In this document: in pieces, positions 1-5,205 of the stretch
How positions within the stretch are numbered: position 1 is the stretch's first letter
Layout: each line of letters begins with the position of its first letter
Source: an uncultured Methanobrevibacter sp.
GTDB taxonomy: Archaea; Methanobacteriota; Methanobacteria; Methanobacteriales; Methanobacteriaceae
Length of the DNA: 16,498 nucleotides
Direction of reading: 5' to 3'
Assembly: GCF_900316895.1 (NCBI RefSeq)
Contig: NZ_ONER01000032.1
Coordinates: 1-16,498, forward strand
The notes under the pieces: model-generated
Seen by the model: the letters and a program-made list of their open reading frames with translations, nothing else
What the model was told of the DNA's origin: nothing
Database searches by the model: none
Program-made: the position numbers and the translations under genes

Positions 1-195
1 AAGGCTGTTAAAGGTAAAAAGATTATCTTCAAGTTCAAAGGCAAAAAATACATCGGAAAAACCAACAAGAAAGGTGTTGCCAAAGTAACCATTAAGAAAA
101 AAGTATTGAAAAAGCTTAAAGTTGGTAAAAAAGTTACCTACCGCGCAAAATACTCAACCAAAACAGTCAAAAAAACCGTTAAAGTTAAAAAATAA
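1..195 (+). CDS. C-terminal end of a secreted adhesin-like protein (5' partial)
   Basis: The frame is open from base 1 to a TAA at 193-195 and gives 64 residues, so only the C-terminus of a larger protein is visible. The peptide is extremely rich in lysine and valine and has the beta-strand pattern of the Ig-like modules of methanobacterial adhesin-like proteins (FKFKGKKY, then KTNKKG, then KVLKKLK). It aligns without gaps over 63 residues with the last module of the protease encoded at 14717-16498, with 37 identities by my count. No catalytic region, membrane anchor or sorting motif is visible. The basic tail could bind the anionic cell wall (inference). The N-terminal part, and so the true function, lies outside the window. 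A terminator hairpin begins in the stop codon. Confidence 0.85.
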   Translation, partial: KAVKGKKIIFKFKGKKYIGKTNKKGVAKVTIKKKVLKKLKVGKKVTYRAKYSTKTVKKTVKVKK

Positions 196-233
196 GGATT
201 TAATAATTTAAATCCTTTCTTTTCTATTTTTTT
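194..233 (+). terminator. Hairpin plus T-tract terminator of the first gene
   Basis: A perfect 10-bp stem (AAGGATTTAA at 194-203, TTAAATCCTT at 208-217) with a TAAT loop is followed by a T-rich tract at 216-233. The stem starts inside the TAA stop codon. It resembles a bacterial intrinsic terminator. Confidence 0.75.
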
Positions 234-431
234 ATATAACGCCGAAAGCACATTTTTTGATGCCGACTATTTTTTCAGGGCCAAATTAAAAAATTTGTGT
301 GATTTGATTTTACCAGTTTTCGAAATTGCCCTAAAATGCCAAATAACAAACGTTTATATAACATTAAAGATAATAAGATTAAATATTATTTTAAAATATT
401 GTTTAAATTATTAAAAAAGGAGGAGTGAAAA
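196..431. other. Intergenic region between two surface-protein genes
   Basis: This 236-base spacer holds the upstream terminator, then two similar stretches starting GCCGA (241-245 and 262-266), each leading into a T6 run. A perfect 6-bp inverted repeat follows (CAAATT 282-287, AATTTG 292-297), and then the promoter and ribosome binding site of the next gene. No open reading frame or tRNA-like fold is apparent. Confidence 0.5.
353..360 (+). promoter_or_regulatory. Probable TATA box of the Ig-like secreted protein gene
   Basis: TTTATATA matches the archaeal TATA consensus. It would place transcription start near 383, giving a leader of about 50 bases that carries a strong Shine-Dalgarno sequence (GGAGG at 419-423, 8 bases before the ATG at 432). 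Confidence 0.55.
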
Positions 432-1685
432 ATGAAAACTAAATTAAAAATATCTGGAATATTTGTAGTTTTCATTGCAATGCTACTTTTGATGGGTGCT
501 GTTTCAGCATCTGACGAATCCATTAGCAATCAAACAATATCTGAAATAGATACTACAGAATTAAACGCTGATGAAAGTGTTTTAAGCTTAGAATCAGCCA
601 ATAATGATATAATTAAAGAAAATGAACCGTCACAAGACTTAACATTAGCTCAAACTAATGATAATAACTTAGGAAATTCAAGCGATTCCGAAAGTGGAAA
701 CGCCACAACAGAAGGAACAATCACATCAAGTGATGTTAAAACCACTTACCATTCCGGAAAAACAATGAAAGTGACAATAACCGATAAGACCACCGGAAAA
801 GGAATAGCAACTACCCTTAAGGTCCAATATGTACAAAACGGCAAAATCGCCAAAGAAGCAAGTTATAAGACCGATTCAAATGGGGTTGCACAAATTACAA
901 CTGCTCTACCTGTAGGAAAATATGTCGTTAAAATCACTCACGATGACACTAAAGACAATGTGACTGCAACCGCAATCAGCAAAGTCCTGTCAATTGTGAA
1001 AACCACTACAAAGGTAACTGCAAAAAAAGCTACCGCATATAAGGGATATAAACTTACTTTAAAAGCGGTACTGAGCAAAACCAAAGACGGCAAAAAGGTT
1101 AATGAAGGAAAAGTTAAATTCAAAATCAACGGAAAAACCTACACAGTCAAAGTTAAAAACGGAGTTGCAACTAAAAAGATCAAATTGTCCAAAGTCAAAA
1201 CATACAAATACACTGCACAATTCTTGGGCAATAAAAACATTAAAAAATGCAAAGCTGCCGCCGGAAAAGCCGTTGTTAAAAATAGGTACGATACCAAAAT
1301 TACTGTAAACAACATTAGAGGCCAATCCGGAGATAAAGTGAAATACCAAATCCAAGTTACAACAACATCCGGTAAGAAAGTGACTTCCGGACAAGTTAAA
1401 ATAACCTGGAACGGAAAATCACTCGTCTGTAATGTAACCAACGGCGTAGTAAAACTTATCGGAACACTTGGTGGAAACTTCAAGGAAAAAATCAAAGGAA
1501 CTGACTATTACTACAAACAGTTCACTACAAAATTCAAAGCAAAATACATTCCAACATCCTTAAAGTACAAAGAAAGTTCCGCAAAGTATAAAATGATTTC
1601 TACCTACAAATGTGGAGTATGCGGACATACAGATTCACATACCCATACTGTAAATGGAACAGCAACCAAGATTGTTGTAGTTTAA
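432..1685 (+). CDS. Secreted Ig-like-repeat (adhesin-like) protein with Cys/His C-terminal motif
   Basis: This is a 417-residue extracellular protein. Residues 1-26 form a Sec signal peptide: basic N-terminus, hydrophobic core FVVFIAMLLL, likely cleavage after AVSA. Residues 27-100 are a Ser/Thr/Asn/Glu-rich low-complexity linker. Three beta-rich, lysine- and threonine-rich Ig-like segments follow at about 100-190, 192-285 and 286-375. The first has the KTDSNGVAQ pattern common in these modules. N-x-S/T sequons occur at about N33, N82, N90, N176, N334 and N408, compatible with archaeal N-glycosylation. The end is unusual: C394-x2-C397-x-H399-x3-H403-x-H405, resembling a small metal site. There is no transmembrane anchor. 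The gene is probably monocistronic, with its own TATA box, strong ribosome binding site and terminator. It is likely a surface or adhesin-like protein; the ligand is unknown. Confidence 0.8.
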   Translation: MKTKLKISGIFVVFIAMLLLMGAVSASDESISNQTISEIDTTELNADESVLSLESANNDIIKENEPSQDLTLAQTNDNNLGNSSDSESGNATTEGTITSSDVKTTYHSGKTMKVTITDKTTGKGIATTLKVQYVQNGKIAKEASYKTDSNGVAQITTALPVGKYVVKITHDDTKDNVTATAISKVLSIVKTTTKVTAKKATAYKGYKLTLKAVLSKTKDGKKVNEGKVKFKINGKTYTVKVKNGVATKKIKLSKVKTYKYTAQFLGNKNIKKCKAAAGKAVVKNRYDTKITVNNIRGQSGDKVKYQIQVTTTSGKKVTSGQVKITWNGKSLVCNVTNGVVKLIGTLGGNFKEKIKGTDYYYKQFTTKFKAKYIPTSLKYKESSAKYKMISTYKCGVCGHTDSHTHTVNGTATKIVVV

Positions 1686-1718
1686 GAGAATAATATTCTC
1701 TTATCCTTATTTTTTTTT
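1683..1718 (+). terminator. Hairpin plus T-tract overlapping the stop codon
   Basis: TAAGAGAA (1683-1690) pairs perfectly with TTCTCTTA (1696-1703) around a TAATA loop. T-rich sequence follows, with a T-run ending at 1718. The stem's first three bases are the TAA stop codon. Confidence 0.75.
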
Positions 1719-1787
1719 AAAAAATTTAATTTAAATTTTTCACCTGTCGCCAAATTATCAATACATTAATAAATGATTAAAACCATA

Positions 1788-1797
1788 TTTAATATAT
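1788..1797 (+). promoter_or_regulatory. Probable TATA element of the translation cluster
   Basis: The AT-rich TTTAATATAT element sits about 40 bases upstream of the aIF2-beta start, predicting transcription start near 1818. The ribosome binding site AAGGAGAG is at 1818-1825, so the leader would be very short. The exact box is uncertain because the whole stretch 1780-1817 is AT-rich. Confidence 0.4.
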
Positions 1798-1831
1798 TAT
1801 ACTTATACTAATTTTATAAGGAGAGATAATT

Positions 1832-2239
1832 ATGGACAAATATGAAGATTTATTAGAAAGAGCAATAGACCAATTACCTCCTGAAGTATTTGAACACAAA
1901 AGATTCAAAATTCCTAAAGCTTATTCAGATATCCAAGGTAATAGAACATTCATTAAAAACTTTAAAGATGTTGCAGAAGGTTTGAACAGAGATCCTCAAC
2001 ATTTATTGAAATTCTTAATGAGGGAATTAGGTACTGCAGGAAATATTGAAGGTCAAAGAGCAATCCTGCAAGGTAAATTTACCCATTACTTGATCAATGA
2101 AAGAATTGAAGATTACGTGGACAAATATGTAATTTGCCACGAATGCAACAGACCGGATACAAGAATTATCAGAGAAGGTAGAATATTCCTGCTTAAATGT
2201 GCTGCATGCGGTGCAACAGCACCTTTAAAATCATTATAA
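1832..2239 (+). CDS. Translation initiation factor 2 subunit beta (aIF2-beta)
   Basis: This is the beta subunit of the archaeal aIF2 heterotrimer, which delivers initiator Met-tRNA to the small ribosomal subunit. At 135 residues it has the usual archaeal length. Residues 1-30 form the short N-terminal helix region that contacts the gamma subunit. Residues 35-95 are the central alpha/beta domain, recognisable by NRTFIKNF and the LLKFLMRELGTAG stretch shared with eIF2-beta and eIF5. The C-terminal zinc ribbon has all four ligands: C102-x2-C105 and C123-x2-C126. The ATG follows the ribosome binding site AAGGAGAG. It heads a plus-strand cluster with NMD3 and tyrS, separated from NMD3 by a 31-base T-rich spacer. 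Identification is firm from the domain architecture. Confidence 0.95.
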   Translation: MDKYEDLLERAIDQLPPEVFEHKRFKIPKAYSDIQGNRTFIKNFKDVAEGLNRDPQHLLKFLMRELGTAGNIEGQRAILQGKFTHYLINERIEDYVDKYVICHECNRPDTRIIREGRIFLLKCAACGATAPLKSL

Positions 2240-2245
2240 TTCTAC

Positions 2246-2263
2246 TTTTTTACTTATTTTTTT
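2246..2263 (+). terminator. T-tracts between aIF2-beta and NMD3, possible partial terminator
   Basis: The short gap holds T6 (2246-2251) and T7 (2257-2263) with no hairpin. In archaea a U-tract alone can promote termination. Here it would lower, rather than abolish, readthrough into NMD3. A TTATAATT stretch just upstream (about 2234-2241) could instead be a TATA box for a near-leaderless NMD3 transcript. Confidence 0.35.
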
Positions 2264-2270
2264 AGATACA

Positions 2271-3314
2271 ATGTTTTGTCCAGAGTGCGGAAGTACAGAT
2301 AAGGAAATGGTTGGAGATGTCTGTATAGACTGTTTTTTAAAAGAATTTCAGATGATTGACATTCCAAAAAGAATTGAAGTTCAGATATGCAGTCACTGCA
2401 ACAGCAAACTCGAGGAAGGCAAATGGAGTGATGAATTCATTCCGGAAGAGGAAATCATTTACCGTGCACTTGAGAGAAACATTGAAATCGCCGATGAAGT
2501 GGAAAACGAAATAATCAACCTTGAAATAGACCAGATCAAGGGAACAATAGCTGACTGTTATGTTGAAGTTGTCGGAGAAGTCCATGGAACACAGATAGAT
2601 GAAACCCATGACTGCGAAGTCAAGATACTTAAAACCGTTTGTCCAACATGCAGCAAAATACAGTCAGGATATTATGAAACCGTAGTTCAGTTCAGGGCAG
2701 ATTCAAGAGAAATAAAAGCCGAAGAATATGCCAAAGCCGATGAGATTGTAGAAAGGACACTGATGAAACAGTCAAAAAGTGACAAGCTGGCATATTGCCC
2801 TCAAATTGCAAAGCTGAAGGAAGGTTATGACTACTATATAGGCTCATTCAAGTCAGGCCACAAGGTTGCGGAAGCCTTAACTGAAGAGTTTGGAGGAATC
2901 ATAAAGGAATCCCCAAGGCTCATAAGTGAAGACAAGTCCACCGGAAAGGGACTTTACAGGGTTTGGATTTCAGTCAGAATTCCCGAATTTGAAATTGATG
3001 ATTTTATCGGTTTTGAGGATAAGATCATGCAGGTTACAAGCATCGGCAAAAGCAGTGTTGTTGGAGTTGACATCTCAACAAACAAAAAGCATAACATTCC
3101 AATGAAGAACATGGAAAACATCAAACTCATTAAAAAATCAGATGACATTGAAACTACAACAGTCATTTCAAAATCCCCGCAGTTCCTGCAGATTCTAGAT
3201 CCGATTGACTATTCCGCATTGGATTTGAACATGAAAGGGGAATACGATGAGTTGAATGTTGGACAAGAAGTGAAACTTATTAGAATTGACAATAACGTTT
3301 ATTTATTGATTTAA
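2271..3314 (+). CDS. NMD3-family ribosomal large-subunit protein
   Basis: This 347-residue protein is the archaeal homologue of eukaryotic NMD3, the 60S export adaptor that binds the large ribosomal subunit. The archaeal version presumably acts in late 50S assembly or quality control, since there is no nucleus. The N-terminal double zinc region is intact: C3-x2-C6 and C18-x2-C21, then C40-x2-C43 and C124-x2-C127. The rest is alpha/beta without obvious catalytic motifs. The ATG at 2271 is chosen because CPECG must lie at the extreme N-terminus in this family. No Shine-Dalgarno sequence precedes it; the spacer is T-rich, so translation may start from a leaderless message or by reinitiation. It lies 9 bases before tyrS, whose ribosome binding element (GTGAT) overlaps the gap. 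Confidence 0.9.
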   Translation: MFCPECGSTDKEMVGDVCIDCFLKEFQMIDIPKRIEVQICSHCNSKLEEGKWSDEFIPEEEIIYRALERNIEIADEVENEIINLEIDQIKGTIADCYVEVVGEVHGTQIDETHDCEVKILKTVCPTCSKIQSGYYETVVQFRADSREIKAEEYAKADEIVERTLMKQSKSDKLAYCPQIAKLKEGYDYYIGSFKSGHKVAEALTEEFGGIIKESPRLISEDKSTGKGLYRVWISVRIPEFEIDDFIGFEDKIMQVTSIGKSSVVGVDISTNKKHNIPMKNMENIKLIKKSDDIETTTVISKSPQFLQILDPIDYSALDLNMKGEYDELNVGQEVKLIRIDNNVYLLI

Positions 3315-3323
3315 TGTGATAAA

Positions 3324-4286
3324 ATGAATATTGAAGAAAAGATTCAATTGATTGAAGAAGGAACTCTGGAAGTTATAGACACAGAGGAATTGAAAGAAGT
3401 GCTTGAAAAAGAACAACCTATAGCTTATACCGGTTATGAACCTTCAGGCAAAATCCATTTGGGACATGCCGTAACCGTGCAGAAATTAAAGCAACTGCAA
3501 AAGTTAGGTTTCAAAATCAAAATCCTTTTAGCTGATTATCATGCATTCCTCAACGGAAAAGGAACAATTGAAGAAATTGCCGAAACTGCAGAATACAACA
3601 AAAAGTGTTTCCAGGCTTTAGGCCTTGACGAAACCACCGAATTCGTATTGGGATCATCATTCCAATTAGAACCGGATTATACCGATAAAGTTTATCAGCT
3701 GGCCACCATGACCACCCTGAAAAGGGCCAGAAGAAGTATGGATCAGGTAAGCCGTGCAGACGATAACCCTAAAGTGGCAAGCGTAATATATCCGATTATG
3801 CAGACAGTGGATATGGCTGCATTGGAAGTCGATGTTGCCCTTGGTGGAATGGAACAGAGAAAAATCCAGATGCTGGCACGTGAAAACTTAGAAAAAATAG
3901 GTGAAAACGTTCCTGTCTGTATTCACACCCCATTATTGCACGGCCTTGACGGCGATGCAAAAATGTCTTCAAGCAAAGGAAACTACATTGCAGTGGACGA
4001 TTCAGTTGAAGTAATCAGCAAAAAAATCAAGAAAAGTTTCTGTCCTCAAGGGGAAGTTGAAGGAAACCCTATGATTGAGATTGCAGAAACCTTTGTTTTC
4101 CCAAATCAGGATACTTTACTTATCAAAAGGCCTGAAAAGTTCGGTGGAGATATCGAACTTACACACGATGAGTTAATCAAAGACTTTAGTGAAGGCAACT
4201 TACATCCAATGGATTTGAAAAATGGAATTAAAGATTTCTTAATTGAATTCTTTGCTCCTGTCAGAGAGTTTATGGAGGAAAATTAA
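3324..4286 (+). CDS. tyrS: Tyrosyl-tRNA synthetase (archaeal type)
   Basis: This class I aminoacyl-tRNA synthetase charges tRNA-Tyr using ATP. Its 320 residues match the compact archaeal form, which lacks the bacterial S4-like C-terminal domain. Residues 33-42 (IAYTGYEPSG) carry the tyrosine-binding Tyr35 and lead into the HIGH motif, here HLGH at 45-48. The second signature is KMSSS at 213-217, followed by KGN. The YPIMQ-VDMAALEVDVALGG stretch around 156-175 matches the TyrRS/TrpRS active-site region. The gene starts 9 bases after NMD3 and stops directly against the next small gene, whose ATG follows the TAA with no gap. It is therefore probably in one operon. Identity is clear from both signatures. 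Confidence 0.95.
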   Translation: MNIEEKIQLIEEGTLEVIDTEELKEVLEKEQPIAYTGYEPSGKIHLGHAVTVQKLKQLQKLGFKIKILLADYHAFLNGKGTIEEIAETAEYNKKCFQALGLDETTEFVLGSSFQLEPDYTDKVYQLATMTTLKRARRSMDQVSRADDNPKVASVIYPIMQTVDMAALEVDVALGGMEQRKIQMLARENLEKIGENVPVCIHTPLLHGLDGDAKMSSSKGNYIAVDDSVEVISKKIKKSFCPQGEVEGNPMIEIAETFVFPNQDTLLIKRPEKFGGDIELTHDELIKDFSEGNLHPMDLKNGIKDFLIEFFAPVREFMEEN

Positions 4287-4499
4287 ATGGTTGAAGAAAA
4301 AGAAGAATTCGAAATGGGTTTGCCAAATGGTGTTGGCGAACAGATGCTTGCACATGCTTTTGAAAAATTCGACATCAAATTGGAACAAACCGAATTCGGC
4401 CCAAAATTAATTGGCGAATACGATGAGCTTGTAAAAGCAAGAGAATTTTTGGAAAATGCAATTCGTGAAAGATTAGCTGAATTAGAAGGGAAAAAATAA
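4287..4499 (+). CDS. Small acidic protein of unknown function coupled to tyrS
   Basis: This 70-residue ORF starts at the base after the tyrS stop codon and has a strong ribosome binding site (GGAGG at 4274-4278) inside the end of tyrS, which points to a real, co-translated gene. The protein has no signal peptide, no membrane segment and no cysteine. Prediction by eye gives a short helix (about 17-28), a central beta hairpin (about 29-45) and a long charged C-terminal helix (about 46-67, KAREFLENAIRERLAELEG). I do not recognise the family. Because of position it might assist TyrS or another translation factor, but that is guilt by association only. It ends in a hairpin terminator, closing the translation operon. 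Confidence 0.75.
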   Translation: MVEEKEEFEMGLPNGVGEQMLAHAFEKFDIKLEQTEFGPKLIGEYDELVKAREFLENAIRERLAELEGKK

Positions 4500-4524
4500 T
4501 TTTCCCAAACTTATTTTTTATTTT
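4488..4524 (+). terminator. Terminator of the tyrS operon, stop codon in the loop
   Basis: GGGAAAA (4488-4494) pairs with TTTTCCC (4500-4506). The five-base loop contains the TAA stop codon of the small gene (4497-4499). T-rich sequence follows at 4511-4525. Confidence 0.7.
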
Positions 4525-4535
4525 AAATTTAAACA

Positions 4536-4567
4536 GTCCGGTTTCATCTACGGAATGCAGTCCGGAC
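4536..4567 (-). terminator. Weak GC hairpin at the end of the thymidylate kinase gene
   Basis: GTCCGG (4536-4541) can pair with CCGGAC (4562-4567) across a 20-base loop that contains the minus-strand stop codon (4548-4550). The tract that follows on the minus strand is AT-rich but lacks a clean T-run, so a terminator role is uncertain. The motif AGTCCGG also occurs twice as a direct repeat here. Confidence 0.3.
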
Positions 4568-5126
4568 AGATTCCAAGATACGGCGCAACAGCCTTTTTTA
4601 TGTCTGAAGACACCTTGTTTACGCCATTTGTGGCATCAATTATCTCACAGGTATAGTCCTTGGAAAAATTCAGATAGTTTTCCCTGACCTTGGTTAGAAA
4701 CGCTTCGTTTTCAAAGGTATCCTCACCGGAGGTTCTTGCAACAGAGGTCTTGACGTCCAAGTCAAGCAAAATCAAAAGGTCAGGTCTTTTGGCATATTTA
4801 TTTAGAACCTCGACCCATTCGGCATTGTCCTGATAGGCCAGTGATGAAATGAATGACCTGTCGGAAATGATAATCTTTGATTCATCCTCCAGCTTGTCCA
4901 TTATCATCATCCTGTCAGCTGCAAACAATAGCGCCAAAAGGTTTTGGACATTGTCTGTCTGTGCATCGGGACGCTGCAGAATCTTGTGAATCAAATCCCC
5001 GACTTCAGACTCTGTCGGTTCCACTACCGTTTCAACCCTGAACCCGTTGGCTTCAAGCCAGTCCTTCAGCATTTGGATTTGGGTTGATTTACCTGCCCCA
5101 TCAATTCCTTCAAAAACAATATACAT
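4548..5126 (-). CDS. tmk: Thymidylate kinase
   Basis: This enzyme phosphorylates dTMP to dTDP with ATP in the cytosol, the step shared by de novo and salvage dTTP synthesis. The 192-residue length is typical. The P-loop is G7-IDGAGKST at the extreme N-terminus after the MYIVFE strand. The dTMP-binding DR motif is D89-R90-S91, followed by the FISSLAYQ stretch (family usually DRY...S..AYQ). LLILLDLDV at 117-125 is the strand before the LID helix. An oddity is the C-terminal CPDC (C187, C190), absent from the textbook kinase and possibly a redox or metal pair. The start is fixed by the P-loop distance. No Shine-Dalgarno sequence precedes the ATG, while a TATA-like element sits about 26 bases upstream, suggesting a leaderless message. 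The gene converges with the tyrS operon and diverges from the U32 pair. Confidence 0.93.
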   Translation of the reverse strand: MYIVFEGIDGAGKSTQIQMLKDWLEANGFRVETVVEPTESEVGDLIHKILQRPDAQTDNVQNLLALLFAADRMMIMDKLEDESKIIISDRSFISSLAYQDNAEWVEVLNKYAKRPDLLILLDLDVKTSVARTSGEDTFENEAFLTKVRENYLNFSKDYTCEIIDATNGVNKVSSDIKKAVAPYLGICPDCIP

Positions 5127-5143
5127 ATGATAGAATATGTTTT

Positions 5144-5158
5144 AATTTAATATATAAT
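5144..5158. promoter_or_regulatory. Shared TATA-like element between tmk and the U32 pair
   Basis: The 79-base divergent spacer has one strong AT element, TTTAATATATAA at 5146-5157, nearly symmetrical. Read on the minus strand it puts transcription start close to the tmk ATG at 5126 (leaderless). Read on the plus strand it puts start near 5178, giving a leader of about 28 bases with AAGGTG at 5190-5195. Confidence 0.45.
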
Positions 5159-5205
5159 TAATTACAAAGATATGAATGTATAAAAAATCAAGGTGTAATT
5201 ATAAA

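Noticed and set aside
938..1495. Three antisense open frames across the Ig-like secreted protein
   Set aside because: They are by-products of the lysine/threonine-rich repetitive plus-strand gene and show hydrophobic low-complexity translation with no start signals.
4534..4567. Direct repeat of AGTCCGG near the tmk stop codon as a possible att or target-site duplication
   Set aside because: The repeat is only seven bases, with one copy inside the conserved end of tmk and no mobile element between or beside the copies.
5176..5205. Upstream in-frame ATG for U32 protein A
   Set aside because: No ribosome binding site precedes it, it lies near the predicted transcription start, and the family N-terminus ELLAPAGS begins just after the ATG at 5206, which has AAGGTG upstream.
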